From contig NZ_CANLVF010000010.1 in assembly GCF_947494555.1 (NCBI RefSeq), positions 96,192-160,191 of the forward strand: a stretch of 64,000 nucleotides of DNA, given 5' to 3'. Source of the DNA: an uncultured Roseibium sp. (lineage in GTDB: Bacteria > Pseudomonadota > Alphaproteobacteria > Rhizobiales > Stappiaceae). Below, in pieces: positions 1 to 8,658 of this stretch. Within the stretch, counting starts at the first letter, position 1. Every line of letters begins with the position of its first letter. The position numbers were made by a program, and so were the translations under genes. The notes below the pieces were generated by a model. The model ran no database searches. It worked only from the letters and a program-made list of their open reading frames with translations, and was not told the origin of the DNA.

Positions 1-854
1 ACCGCCTGCATGAATTGCTGCCAGGTCAGTCCCTTGGTCATGGCGAAGAGTAGGGCAAGTGCGGCGCCCGCGCCGGCGCCTTCGGTCGGTGTGAAGATGC
101 CGAACCAGATGCCGCCGAGCACGGCCAGAATGATCCCGAAGACGCCGATCATGCTGGACAGGAACTGGCCGAAACTCATGTCAACCCGGTCGGCAGCCGC
201 TTCGCGCTGCTGTGCCCCGGGACGGTTCTCGCCGACGACCTCCGGATTCATAATCGCGGTGACAATGATGTAGCCAAGGAACAGGCTCGCCAGAAGGATG
301 CCGGGCAGCACACCTGCAAGGAAAAGCCGGCCTATGGATTGCTCGGTCAGAATGCCCCAAACGATCATGAGCACCGATGGCGGGATGAGCATTCCAAGGC
401 AGCTCGATCCGGCAATTGCACCAAGTGCAAATCCGCGCCTGTAGTTGAACGCCTTCATTTCCGGATAGGCAATCCGTGAGAATGCGGCGGCGGAAGCGAT
501 CGAGACGCCGGTTACAAACGAGAATATGGTATTGCCCAGCACAGTCGCGATCGCCAAGCGACCAGGCAGTCTCTTGATGCCCCGGTTGATGCCGTTATAG
601 ACATCGGTGATGGCACCTGACCGGCCGATGAATTCGCCCATCAGCATGAAAAGCGGGATCACGGCAAAGGTGAAATCACGGAGCGCTTCAGCCGCGGTCG
701 AGGCGACAGTAGCTTCGACAATCCGCATCTTGCCCGTCACCAGGTAGATGCCGAGTGCACTGGAAACGCCGAGCGCAACCGCGACGTGGACACCCAGCAG
801 AACCAGTCCGAGAAGGCCGCCGATTATGATGAGCGCAGTGCCGAAATCAAACAA
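1..854 (-). CDS. dctM: TRAP transporter large permease DctM, partial
   Basis: Large membrane subunit of a tripartite ATP-independent periplasmic transporter; in this family it forms the ion-driven translocation channel. The gene runs off the left edge, so about 284 N-terminal residues are visible and the C-terminal third is missing. The reading is very hydrophobic, starts LFDFGTALIIIGGLLGLVLL and contains the family-typical FTFAVIPLFMLMGEFIG. I chose the TTG at 854 because AAGGGG lies about 9 bases upstream and it follows the dctQ stop by 12 bases; no ATG sits near this point. It is the last visible gene of a minus-strand operon dctP-dctQ-dctM. The substrate cannot be read from the sequence. 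Confidence 0.9.
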   Translation of the reverse strand, partial: MFDFGTALIIIGGLLGLVLLGVHVAVALGVSSALGIYLVTGKMRIVEATVASTAAEALRDFTFAVIPLFMLMGEFIGRSGAITDVYNGINRGIKRLPGRLAIATVLGNTIFSFVTGVSIASAAAFSRIAYPEMKAFNYRRGFALGAIAGSSCLGMLIPPSVLMIVWGILTEQSIGRLFLAGVLPGILLASLFLGYIIVTAIMNPEVVGENRPGAQQREAAADRVDMSFGQFLSSMIGVFGIILAVLGGIWFGIFTPTEGAGAGAALALLFAMTKGLTWQQFMQA

Positions 855-866
855 GGCAGAGGCCCC

Positions 867-1367
867 TTATCGAAACTTCAGCCGGTCGGACAAGCCAAAG
901 GCTTCGATGACGGCCAAGAGGAGATAATTGAAAGCGGCAAGGCCGCTACCGAAGATGATCGTGAAGCGGGCGGGCCAGACCGGGACGCGCAACGCGCCTT
1001 CGCCATCAAACTCACCGTTGGCGAATGACCTGAGTGCGGGCGTGATGCCGGCTTTCATCAAAAACAGGAAAAATGCGGCGCCCAGCAACAAGCCGAGGAC
1101 AACGAGGGCTTTGCGAACGGACGGATTGAGCGCGGAAATCAGAAAGTCTGCCTGAAGCATCGATCCGGAGCGGACGGCAAAGCCCAGTTGCAGGAACACG
1201 ATCATGACCACCGAGTTGGCCACGATCTCCTTGGTGCCCTGTAACGGCATGTTGAGCGCGCGGAAAACAATGTCTGCCAGAATAAAGAAACAGAGAATGA
1301 ATGCCCAGGCAGCGGCCAGGATCATCAGTAGTTTCGTGAGTTGGTCGGTCGCCCGGATCAGGAACAT
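867..1367 (-). CDS. dctQ: TRAP transporter small permease DctQ
   Basis: A 166-residue, four-helix membrane protein of the DctQ family, the small permease subunit that pairs with DctM. Hydrophobic segments lie near residues 12-35, 50-62, 86-108 and 138-158. It stands between dctP (upstream) and dctM (12 bases downstream), the standard TRAP order. A strong stem-loop lies between dctP and this gene and may lower its expression relative to the binding protein. Length and hydropathy are typical. Substrate unknown. Confidence 0.9.
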   Translation of the reverse strand: MFLIRATDQLTKLLMILAAAWAFILCFFILADIVFRALNMPLQGTKEIVANSVVMIVFLQLGFAVRSGSMLQADFLISALNPSVRKALVVLGLLLGAAFFLFLMKAGITPALRSFANGEFDGEGALRVPVWPARFTIIFGSGLAAFNYLLLAVIEAFGLSDRLKFR

Positions 1368-1429
1368 GTTTGTTCAGCCGTTAGCATGGAGGTCCGCGCA
1401 GACTGCAAAGGCCGGCGGAGGGGAAAGGG

Positions 1430-1454
1430 ATGCCGCGGGCGTAAGCCGCGGCAT
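1430..1454 (-). promoter_or_regulatory. Intercistronic stem-loop between dctP and dctQ
   Basis: Perfect 9-base arms ATGCCGCGG / CCGCGGCAT around a 7-base loop, just after the dctP stop codon. There is no T-run, so it is more likely an mRNA-stabilising or attenuating hairpin than a full terminator. Such hairpins commonly raise binding-protein yield over permease yield. Confidence 0.6.
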
Positions 1455-1471
1455 CAGTTGGCTGCATTGCG

Positions 1472-2533
1472 TTACTTGATCTCGTAGCGAACGGGCCAGG
1501 AATAGCCCCGGTCTTCTGCCTTATCGAGGACGAGGTTCAGAACCTGTTTGGCAGGCAAACCCTGTTCCTCCAGGTCGCTCGCCATCTGCTGCGGCCAGTC
1601 CTTGAGGCTCTCCGCCCAGGCCGCGCGGACAGTCGGATCGATCTCGGTGACCGTGATAAGCCCACGCAGCTCTTCAACCAGACGCGCATATTCCTTCTGG
1701 TTCACGATGCCTGTCTGCTCTTCATAGTCGGCCGCGACCTCGTGCAGGATCTCCTTCACGTCATCAGGCAACTCGTTGTAGGTGTCCTGGTTGATCGTGA
1801 GCCCATGCCACGTCATCGAGCCGAAGCCGATCAGGGTGTAGTATGGCCCCGGCTCGTAAAGCTTGAGGTTCACCCAAGCCGAGGGAAACATGATCCAGCC
1901 TTCATAGACGTTGGTATTCATTTCCGTGTAGGCCGTCGCCAGCGAGGACTGGACCGGCGACACGCCGGCATACTTCAACCAGTTCAGATTGAGCCCGGCT
2001 CCGGCAATCTTCTGGTCTTTCAGATCAGACAGGTTTTCCCAGGCAAACGAGGTTCCGAGGTTGTAGCCGCCGTCGGCAATGCGCGACAGGAGGATCTGGT
2101 TGAACTTCTGGGGGAAGACGTCCGTCAGATAGGGCACTTCAGCATAGACATCCTGTGCGATCTGCAAGGACTGAACCGGGTCCATCGTTCCGAAGGGCAT
2201 CATGACCTGAAATGCATGCAGCGGCAGGTTGGACGGCTCGAAACAGTAGCAGAAGCCGCCAATGTCGATGATCCCGTCCTGAACACCTTCCAGAACTTCC
2301 GTCACCTTGACGATGGATCCCGAATAGCCCTCCACGAAATTGATCGTATGGTCGGTTCGTTCTTCGACGCGGCGCTTCAGTTCGGGTTGGAAATAGTCGA
2401 TCATCAGCCCGGCATAGACGACGCCTGGCGGGTGGCCAGACCCGATCCGCAATGTGATTTCATCTGCGGCAGCCTGGCCGCCAACGATAGCAAGCGTCGT
2501 GGCCAGCGTCATGCCGGCAATTGTCTTCTTCAT
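1472..2533 (-). CDS. dctP: TRAP transporter substrate-binding protein DctP
   Basis: Periplasmic solute receptor of the TRAP system, 353 residues. The start at 2533 gives MKKTIAGMTLATTLAIVGGQ, a Sec signal peptide ending around AAADE, and has a GGGAGGAAACC ribosome site directly upstream; a longer frame upstream has none. The body has the family pattern, including a WENLSDLKDQKIAGAGLNLN stretch equivalent to the conserved DLKGLKIR region and YTEMNTNVYEGWI for the typical LYTALQQGVVDG region. It is first in the dctPQM operon. Neighbouring lyase and alcohol dehydrogenase genes suggest an oxidised sugar or sugar acid as cargo, but that is inference. Confidence 0.9.
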   Translation of the reverse strand: MKKTIAGMTLATTLAIVGGQAAADEITLRIGSGHPPGVVYAGLMIDYFQPELKRRVEERTDHTINFVEGYSGSIVKVTEVLEGVQDGIIDIGGFCYCFEPSNLPLHAFQVMMPFGTMDPVQSLQIAQDVYAEVPYLTDVFPQKFNQILLSRIADGGYNLGTSFAWENLSDLKDQKIAGAGLNLNWLKYAGVSPVQSSLATAYTEMNTNVYEGWIMFPSAWVNLKLYEPGPYYTLIGFGSMTWHGLTINQDTYNELPDDVKEILHEVAADYEEQTGIVNQKEYARLVEELRGLITVTEIDPTVRAAWAESLKDWPQQMASDLEEQGLPAKQVLNLVLDKAEDRGYSWPVRYEIK

Positions 2534-2623
2534 GGTTTCCTCCCGTGAACATAGTTCAAGTGCACCGGATTGCCGGTGCATCGGGAGCCGGCCTTCTTGA
2601 GCGGGGGCCGGTCTCCCAATTCG

Positions 2624-3103
2624 TCATGCGGCGTCTGCGCCGGGCGATTGCAACCGAACGCTGTCCGGCACTTCGAGCGGTGTGTTGGGGCCGTCCAGAA
2701 ATTCGACGGTTGTAAACAAAAGCTCCGTGTCGCCGATGTTTTCCACCGCGTGGAGCATGTATTCGCCGGCGCTGTAATAGAAATGCTTGGTCTCGCCTTC
2801 GTAGTGCTCGACGTCGCGGATCTCGCCACTGGAGAAGAAGCCACGCGCCTTGCCAGCGCGGTGCGCTGACCAGAAATAAGGGTTCACATGGCGATGGAAC
2901 GCGCAGCGTTTGCCAGGTGCCAGACGCAGATGCCAGACGCGGACCTTGTCCGTTTCAGAAACCAGCCTGGATCCCACAACGCCGCTGTATTCATCAGCTT
3001 TCATCGCGTCATAAAGGCCTTCGGGCCAGTGCGCGAATGCGGCCGGATCGGTTGCGGTCGGAATGTGATTGGAAACGGCATGTGCCTGCTGGGCCTGGGC
3101 CAT
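2624..3103 (-). CDS. Cupin-fold protein of unknown function
   Basis: A 159-residue soluble protein with a single cupin-like barrel. FHRHVNPYFW (about residues 68-77) matches the first cupin motif with two histidines, and LHAVENIGDTELLFTTVEFL (about 118-137) matches the second. The family fold often binds a metal and acts on sugar acids or other small anions. It lies between dctP and a DHDPS-family lyase on the same strand, so it probably belongs to the same catabolic operon. I cannot assign a reaction. Confidence 0.75.
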   Translation of the reverse strand: MAQAQQAHAVSNHIPTATDPAAFAHWPEGLYDAMKADEYSGVVGSRLVSETDKVRVWHLRLAPGKRCAFHRHVNPYFWSAHRAGKARGFFSSGEIRDVEHYEGETKHFYYSAGEYMLHAVENIGDTELLFTTVEFLDGPNTPLEVPDSVRLQSPGADAA

Positions 3104-3121
3104 GTGGAATTTCCTTTTTAA

Positions 3122-4045
3122 TTATTGCGCTGCGTTGCGCGCTGCCACCAGCGTGTCCAGATCTGCCCGAAGCCCCGTTTTCTGGGCCTCGTTCAGTCTG
3201 ACAAGCGGAGGGGCCATGCGTGTCCAGCTTTCGTCATTGGTGCGCCAGGCTTCGAGTTGCTTCATGCCCGCCATCAAAGGATATTTTGCAGCGGCCGCCC
3301 GTGCGGCCTTGACGTGTTGGAACGCCTGTTCGCGCCCCGCTTCATCCGCATTCAGGGCCGCGCGGACAAGATTGCCAAAGGCATTTGTGGATCCGGAGAT
3401 GATGCCGGCGCACTTTGCTTCCAAAGCGTCGAAGACCATTGCCTCGCTGGAGGGATAGACATCGAAGTCCCGATCGATACCTCCTGTTGCCTCGACAAAG
3501 GCAAGCGATTGCGAAAAATCGCCGCTGGAGTCTTTCAATCCGGCAATAATCGGCCCGAATTCGGCCTTCAGTCGCGAGACCAGTGCAGGCGAGAGCGGTG
3601 TCATGGACATTTGCGGAAAGTGATAAAGGTAGATCCGCAGCGCGTCCGAGTTCACCTTGTCGATGATGCGTGCATAGTAGGCGTAGAGGCCGTCGTCACT
3701 CGGGTTCTTGTAGTAAAACGGCGGCAGGATGAGAACGTTCGCAAATCCGGCGTCGAGCGATGCTCTGGTATAAGCGATCGCGTCTTCGGACGAACAGGCC
3801 CCGGTACCGAAAATCACCTGATCCGCGGCAAAGCCCGCAGCGGCGAATGCTGCCGGAAGGGCCAGGCGGTCCTTCGCTGAAATGGAGTTGCCTTCTCCGG
3901 TGGTCCCGGTCGGTGCTATCCCGTCGCACCCGCCATCGGTGACCAGATGGCGGCAGTAGGCGATGAGTTTCGCTGCGTCCACGCCGCCTTGATCGTCAAA
4001 AGGGGTAACGGCGGCGGCGTATATGCCACGGCGGGCCTTGGGCAT
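3122..4045 (-). CDS. DHDPS/NAL-family aldolase or dehydratase
   Basis: A 307-residue TIM-barrel lyase of the dihydrodipicolinate synthase / N-acetylneuraminate lyase family, which forms a Schiff base between an active-site lysine and a 2-keto acid. Visible motifs: TGTTGEGNS (pyruvate-carboxylate loop, about residue 48), YLYHFPQMS with the catalytic tyrosine, and IAGLKDSSGDF with the Schiff-base lysine. I prefer the ATG at 4045 (MPKARRG) because AGGAG lies 7 bases upstream; an ATG at 4060 overlaps the previous stop as ATGA and is possible. The context points to a sugar-acid cleavage or dehydration step rather than lysine synthesis. Confidence 0.87.
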   Translation of the reverse strand: MPKARRGIYAAAVTPFDDQGGVDAAKLIAYCRHLVTDGGCDGIAPTGTTGEGNSISAKDRLALPAAFAAAGFAADQVIFGTGACSSEDAIAYTRASLDAGFANVLILPPFYYKNPSDDGLYAYYARIIDKVNSDALRIYLYHFPQMSMTPLSPALVSRLKAEFGPIIAGLKDSSGDFSQSLAFVEATGGIDRDFDVYPSSEAMVFDALEAKCAGIISGSTNAFGNLVRAALNADEAGREQAFQHVKAARAAAAKYPLMAGMKQLEAWRTNDESWTRMAPPLVRLNEAQKTGLRADLDTLVAARNAAQ

Positions 4046-4056
4046 AAAAGGTCTCC

Positions 4057-5202
4057 TCATTCCGCTGCTTGTGCTGCGGCGTGCGTGTCTTTCATGGAGA
4101 CGACCACCTTGATCGCGTCGTCGATGCGCTCCCGGGCGTATTTCAGCGCCGTCGGCAAATCTTCCATGGGAAATGTGTGGGTGTGGATCTTGGTCGCATC
4201 GAAGCGCTTTTCGGCCATGAAGGCCATAGCCCGATGCGTCGCCGACCTGCCTTCTCCGCGAATGCCGTAGAGATAAATGTTATTGACGGCCAGATAACCG
4301 AGATCGAATTCAACCGGCTTCTTGGGGAAGGCCGCGAGGCAGATCCTCCCGCCGCGATTGGTCATGTGGACGGCCTGGTTGACTGTCGTTTCACTGCCGG
4401 CGCAATCGACGACGTAGTCGGCTCCCTTTCCGCCAGTGAGTTCCTTTATCCGGCTAACGACATCTTCGTTTCTGGCATCGATCGCGACATCAGCGCCCAA
4501 TTCGAGACCGATCCTGTTGCGGTTTTCACGGGTCCCGACCAGGACAACCGGCGACGCACCAAGCGATTTGGCAACCGCGACAGCGAGCAGGCCTATGGGG
4601 CCGGGACCAATTACCACGACGCTTTCGCCGGCAACGAGACCGCCAAGCTCGGTGAGGCCGTACATCGACGTTCCGGCCGTGACCACGAGGGTCGCTTCCT
4701 CGTCGGACATTGTGTCCGGCACCTTGATCATGGTGTTGATGTTGTTCACCGCATATTGGGCAAAGCCGCCATCGGTGGTGAAGCCGTTGGCCCTGTGTCC
4801 CTTGTTCTGTTCGCCATAGTTTTTGCCGTAGTTGTGGCACGATGTGTACATGCCCATCCGGCACCGCTTGCACTGGCCGCATCCGGCGTGGATTTCGACC
4901 GTGACGCGGTCGCCGATCTCGAATTCATCGACGCCGGGCCCGAGTGCCGCAATCGTTCCCATGTATTCATGGCCAGGCGTGAAATTCTTGTTGAATGGCG
5001 CTCCGCCTTCGATCAGGGCAGGCGTTCCATAAGTGAGGATCTCCAGGTCGGTTGCGCAGATGGCAACCGCGTCGATCCTGACCAGCGCTTCGGCCTTGCC
5101 CGGCCGGGGCACGTCCTTGTCCACGAGTGTCAGTTGTTCCGGATCGCCCAGGACCCAAGCCTTCATTTTTGGCGGAACGGTCATATCGATGGGTGCGTTC
5201 AC
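4057..5202 (-). CDS. Zinc-dependent alcohol/polyol dehydrogenase (MDR family)
   Basis: A 381-residue medium-chain dehydrogenase. It has a catalytic-zinc cysteine in ICATDLE, GHEYMG with the zinc histidine-glutamate pair, the four-cysteine structural zinc lobe GCGQCKRCRMGMYTSC and the nucleotide-binding VIGPGPIGLLAV. It probably oxidises a polyol, sugar or hydroxy acid with NAD(P). The GTG start at 5202 has GGGAGGACC just upstream. It is the first gene of the minus-strand set leading through the lyase and cupin towards dctPQM, and faces the divergent GntR regulator across the operator region. It resembles threonine or sorbitol dehydrogenases; the exact substrate is unknown. Confidence 0.87.
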   Translation of the reverse strand: MNAPIDMTVPPKMKAWVLGDPEQLTLVDKDVPRPGKAEALVRIDAVAICATDLEILTYGTPALIEGGAPFNKNFTPGHEYMGTIAALGPGVDEFEIGDRVTVEIHAGCGQCKRCRMGMYTSCHNYGKNYGEQNKGHRANGFTTDGGFAQYAVNNINTMIKVPDTMSDEEATLVVTAGTSMYGLTELGGLVAGESVVVIGPGPIGLLAVAVAKSLGASPVVLVGTRENRNRIGLELGADVAIDARNEDVVSRIKELTGGKGADYVVDCAGSETTVNQAVHMTNRGGRICLAAFPKKPVEFDLGYLAVNNIYLYGIRGEGRSATHRAMAFMAEKRFDATKIHTHTFPMEDLPTALKYARERIDDAIKVVVSMKDTHAAAQAAE

Positions 5203-5307
5203 ACGGTCCTCCCTGACTGAATGAACAAGGGTCAACAGGCGGGTTGAACGGAAAAACAACCCTGAGATAGACAGACATCATTCGGCATGTTCTGCCGCGT
5301 CAATCCT

Positions 5308-5323
5308 AATTGGTTAACCAATT
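5308..5323. promoter_or_regulatory. Palindromic operator candidate 1 (GntR/UxuR type)
   Basis: Perfect 16-base palindrome AATTGGTTAACCAATT in the divergent region between the dehydrogenase operon and the GntR gene. The core TGGT-N2-ACCA matches the known FadR/UxuR-class operator pattern, so it is a likely site for the adjacent GntR regulator. Confidence 0.75.
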
Positions 5324-5443
5324 TGGTGCTTTGGTCGTATCATTTCACGATAAAAGCTCTCATGTAAAGAAAAAATCGATACTTGAGTCTCTTTTCCGAG
5401 TGTGGCTAAATTGAATGAGTTTAAATTTCGCCTTGAAATAAGA

Positions 5444-5455
5444 TTGGTGCACCAA
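5444..5455. promoter_or_regulatory. Palindromic operator candidate 2 (GntR/UxuR type)
   Basis: Perfect 12-base palindrome TTGGTGCACCAA with the same TGGT-N2-ACCA core as the site at 5308. It ends one base before the proposed TTG start of the regulator gene, so binding here could block the regulator's own expression. Confidence 0.7.
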
Positions 5456-5456
5456 A

Positions 5457-6149
5457 TTGGTATTGGATCTGCAAGCTCCTTCCCTCCCGGTTCTTGACCT
5501 TGTGAGAGGCTGGCTCGAGCAATCCGGACTTCGTCCTGGAGGACGGCTGCCGCCTGAAAGACAGCTGTGTGACACGCTGGGCGTTTCACGTGGCGTTTTG
5601 AGAAAGGCGCTCACGGTTCTTGAGGCGGAAGGGATCGTTCACAGGAAAGTCGGCAAAGGGACATTTTTGGGAGATGCCTATGCGGTTGCCGGAGCGTCCT
5701 CCGAAAGCCTTGGCTTTCTTGCAGACCGAACGAGCCCGCACGAAGCGATGGTCGCAAGGCTCGTTTTGGAACCGGAACTCACGGCATTGGCGGCCATTCA
5801 CGCAACGCCCAGACATCTTGCCCAGCTGCGCGACCTCACGCGGAAAATGCGGGAAGCAGCATCCTGGCCGTCTTACGAAGAGCTTGATTTCGCGTTTCAT
5901 ACCGAAATTGCCGAGGCAGCCGGGAACACATTGTTGAGCGAACTTCACTGGCTGGTGAACAAGGTTCGTGTATCAGTGGTCTGGTCGCGCCTGGACGTGC
6001 CAGAAGGCGGTCCGCCAGCTGATTATCATTCCTTTGCGGAACATGAGGCAATCGTTGCCGCGCTCGAAAGACGCGACGCGGCAGGGGCAAAAAACGCCAT
6101 GCGCGCGCACCTGAAATCCGTCCGGGCGACTTTCTTGCCCGAAGACTGA
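5457..6149 (+). CDS. GntR-family transcriptional regulator (FadR/FCD subfamily)
   Basis: A 230-residue DNA-binding regulator. The N-terminal winged helix-turn-helix (about residues 10-75) contains LPPERQLCDTLGVSRGVLRK and the wing VHRKVGKGTFL. The helical C-terminal FCD ligand domain shows the expected FHTEIAEAAGN and SFAEHEAIVAALERRDA with metal/ligand histidines. The TTG start at 5457 abuts a palindromic operator; there is no clear ribosome site, so the start is uncertain. It is divergent from the dehydrogenase-lyase-TRAP operon and probably controls it and itself in response to a sugar acid or related effector. Confidence 0.87.
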   Translation: MVLDLQAPSLPVLDLVRGWLEQSGLRPGGRLPPERQLCDTLGVSRGVLRKALTVLEAEGIVHRKVGKGTFLGDAYAVAGASSESLGFLADRTSPHEAMVARLVLEPELTALAAIHATPRHLAQLRDLTRKMREAASWPSYEELDFAFHTEIAEAAGNTLLSELHWLVNKVRVSVVWSRLDVPEGGPPADYHSFAEHEAIVAALERRDAAGAKNAMRAHLKSVRATFLPED

Positions 6150-6200
6150 ACAGACGACTGGCCGGGCCGGCCGGCATAGAGGAACCGAAAGGCAAATTGC

Positions 6201-6839
6201 GTGATCGATTTTTATACCTGGACGACACCCAACGGACGCAAGGTCTCGATCCTTCTGGAAGAACTCGGCGTCGACTACAAGGCGCATGCGATCGACATAT
6301 CCAAGGGCGAGCAACATGAGCCCGACTTTCTGAAGATCTCCCCGAATAATCGCATCCCAGCGATAGTGGATCATGATACCGGAATTTCCATGATGGAGAC
6401 CGGTGCCATCATGCTTTACCTCGCCGAGAAATACGGAAAGTTCCTGCCTGCCGGTGATGCCCGCTGGCCAGCCATCGAATGGCTCATGTGGCAGATGGGC
6501 GGGCTCGGGCCAATGCTCGGGCAGGTGCACCATTTCGTCAAATACAACAAGGGCAAGTCCGAATACGGCGAAGAACGCTATTCGACCGAAGGGCGCCGCC
6601 TCTACAAGGTGCTCAATACGCGCCTGGCGGACCGTGACTTTATCGCGGGCGACGGACGGGGCGAATACTCGATCACGGACATGGCCTGCTGGCCCTGGAT
6701 TTCCCGTTTCGAATGGCAGGAAATCGATCTCAACGAGTTTCCGAACGTTAGGGACTGGTATGTGCGCATTGCGGAAAGACCTGCGGTGCAGCGCGGGTAC
6801 CAGGTTCCCAAACACGTAAACGACGTACCGATGCCCTAG
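6201..6839 (+). CDS. yfcG: Glutathione S-transferase, YfcG-like disulfide-bond oxidoreductase
   Basis: A 212-residue GST-fold protein. MIDFYTWTTPNGRKVSILLE is very like the start of E. coli YfcG (the TPNG motif near the glutathione site), and ISPNNRIPAIVDHD and METGAIMLYLAEK form the glutathione-binding part of the thioredoxin-like domain; QMGGLGPMLGQVHHF is another YfcG-type stretch. YfcG reduces disulfides with glutathione. The start is the GTG at 6201. It follows the GntR gene by about 50 bases on the same strand but has no evident functional link to it. Confidence 0.88.
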   Translation: MIDFYTWTTPNGRKVSILLEELGVDYKAHAIDISKGEQHEPDFLKISPNNRIPAIVDHDTGISMMETGAIMLYLAEKYGKFLPAGDARWPAIEWLMWQMGGLGPMLGQVHHFVKYNKGKSEYGEERYSTEGRRLYKVLNTRLADRDFIAGDGRGEYSITDMACWPWISRFEWQEIDLNEFPNVRDWYVRIAERPAVQRGYQVPKHVNDVPMP

Positions 6840-6863
6840 GAAGGAAAGATGGCCTTTGCCGTA

Positions 6864-7799
6864 TCACCAAGCGGAGAACAGGTTCGTCAGGAGTGTTCCC
6901 ATCGGAGCATCCCGGTCCGCGATGGTGAGCCCGATCCACAGAAGTGCAGGCAAGACGGCAAAGGTCAGGAGTGTCGATGCAACGATCAGACCCGCGACTT
7001 TTTCCGGGTCACGCTCGTAGCGTTCGGCAAAGACGTAAGTGACGATGGCGGACGGCATGGCCGCCATCAGAAACAGACTGCCGGCTGCAAGGCCGGTAGC
7101 ACCCAGGAGGGCAATCGTTGCCGTGCCGGCGGCAATGCCGATCAGCAATCTTGCTGCTGCAAGAGCCACGGCCGTCTTGATGTCATCAATCCTGAGGCGG
7201 GCAATGGCAGCGCCGAGCAGGATCACCATGACGGGGATCATCATGCCACCCAGCAAGCGGGTCGTTTCGCGGATCACTTCCGGTGGCGTGATGCCGGTTG
7301 CCTTGACAACAAGGACCGCGGTTACGGACCAGACCAGGGGCTCCTTCAGCGTCCTGCCGAGCGAAAACGATCCGGCGGTAACGATCGGCATGACCGTGTA
7401 TTGCAGGATTGCAATGACGAAGAAAAAGGCAACGCCAATCGCAAGTCCTTCGTTCCCGAACGCCAGCAAAACGACCGGAAGCCCGATGTTGCCGGAATTG
7501 GGCATTGTCAGGCTGGGCAGGAAGCTGCGCAGATTGAAACCGGAGACCATGAGAAATGCAGTCGCGAGAACGGCGGCAATGACGCTGGCGCAAATTGCAC
7601 CCGCAGACATCTGAAGCAGGACTGTTTCCGGAAGGTCTGTGCTCGTCAGCGAAGAAAAAACAAGCGCCGGTGTTCCGACCATCATCACGAGCATGCTCAT
7701 GCTTTTGGTTTCGAGGTTCGGTCCGGCCTTCTGTATCCAGTATCCGATCGCCGCCATCAGAAGAATCGGCGCGATGACGCCGGCGAGTTCACCAATCAA
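6864..7799 (-). CDS. AEC-family (auxin efflux carrier type) transporter
   Basis: An integral membrane protein of 311 residues with about ten hydrophobic helices, typical of the AEC/MdcF family that exports or imports small organic acids. The NSGNIGLPVVLLAFG stretch is characteristic. I chose the TTG at 7799 (LIGELAGVIAPILL) because GAAGGA lies about 7 bases upstream and the resulting length is normal; the frame stays open upstream to 7913 but that extension is not hydrophobic and lacks a ribosome site. It is convergent with the YfcG-like GST. Substrate unknown. Confidence 0.82.
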   Translation of the reverse strand: MIGELAGVIAPILLMAAIGYWIQKAGPNLETKSMSMLVMMVGTPALVFSSLTSTDLPETVLLQMSAGAICASVIAAVLATAFLMVSGFNLRSFLPSLTMPNSGNIGLPVVLLAFGNEGLAIGVAFFFVIAILQYTVMPIVTAGSFSLGRTLKEPLVWSVTAVLVVKATGITPPEVIRETTRLLGGMMIPVMVILLGAAIARLRIDDIKTAVALAAARLLIGIAAGTATIALLGATGLAAGSLFLMAAMPSAIVTYVFAERYERDPEKVAGLIVASTLLTFAVLPALLWIGLTIADRDAPMGTLLTNLFSAW

Positions 7800-8022
7800 A
7801 TCAATATCCTTCGGCAATACGGAGCAGTCGGTCGAAGCAAGGTGCCAATGGTTTGCGGTGCTGGATCTGACGGCAGGTTGATGGCGCCAGTCAAGTACGG
7901 TTGCTGCCGGCAAGCTTCAGAATTGCCGATATTCGCTATCAGAAATGCTGATTTAGAAAAGCTCTCGTTATTCGATATTCATGTAGCAATGACAGAAAAC
8001 TCGATTTTTCCGGGAGGTGCCG

Positions 8023-8607
8023 ATGGCCCACATAGCGCCTGTTGATCTTGAAGCGAGCCGTGAAGCGGCAGAAGAAATCAAGTGGCTGGCGGGCCAGACG
8101 GGTTTTGTCGCCAATTCCATGTTGACCCTGTCTCATCGACCGGAAATCGCCAGGGCGGTGCTCAACCTTATTCGTGCGGTCGTGCGCAATCCGAATGCAA
8201 CCGTCGATCCGGCGCTGTTGTGGATGGTCGCCCATGTCACCAGCCTGTCCAATGGCTGCAGCTACTGTTCGGCGCACACATTCAAGAACGGTGCGGACAA
8301 TGGCGTGCCCCAGGACAAGCTGGAAGCCCTTTGGGAGTTTGAAACCAGTCCGCTGTTCTCCGAAGTCGAGCGCGCTGCTTTGCGGGTCGCGCTGACGGGC
8401 GGGCAGTGTCCGTCGTCGGCGGATCAGGCGGATATGGACATTCTGAGAAGCCATTACTCCCCGGCGCAGGTAGTCGAAATCTGTTCCGTCATCGCGTTGT
8501 TCGGCTTCAACAACCGCTGGAACGCTTTGATGGAGACCGAACTGGAGGAGAGCGTCGTCAGTTTCGTGAACAGCAAGAATTACCACGGCCCGGGCACAAG
8601 TGCGTGA
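8023..8607 (+). CDS. Carboxymuconolactone decarboxylase / AhpD-like protein
   Basis: A 194-residue helical protein of the CMD/AhpD family. SNGCSYCSAHTFKNG carries the CxxC-xxH redox signature of AhpD-type members, which act as alkylhydroperoxidase-like or thiol redox proteins; members with this motif are usually not true decarboxylases. The ATG at 8023 has CGGGAGG 5 bases upstream; a GTG at 8017 overlaps that ribosome site and is less likely. It lies about 50 bases upstream of the TTT binding-protein gene on the same strand and may be co-transcribed with it. Confidence 0.85.
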   Translation: MAHIAPVDLEASREAAEEIKWLAGQTGFVANSMLTLSHRPEIARAVLNLIRAVVRNPNATVDPALLWMVAHVTSLSNGCSYCSAHTFKNGADNGVPQDKLEALWEFETSPLFSEVERAALRVALTGGQCPSSADQADMDILRSHYSPAQVVEICSVIALFGFNNRWNALMETELEESVVSFVNSKNYHGPGTSA

Positions 8608-8658
8608 GGTCAGACGGACTGTTTGAGGAGGCGGTCCGAATAAGGAGGAGGAAGAGTT

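Noticed and set aside
1742..2548. A 268-codon plus-strand frame opposite dctP
   Set aside because: No recognisable motif, and the DctP reading with signal peptide and ribosome site is clear.
6849..8045. A 398-codon plus-strand frame opposite the AEC transporter
   Set aside because: Very rich in Arg, Gln, His and Asp, typical of an antisense shadow of a membrane protein gene.
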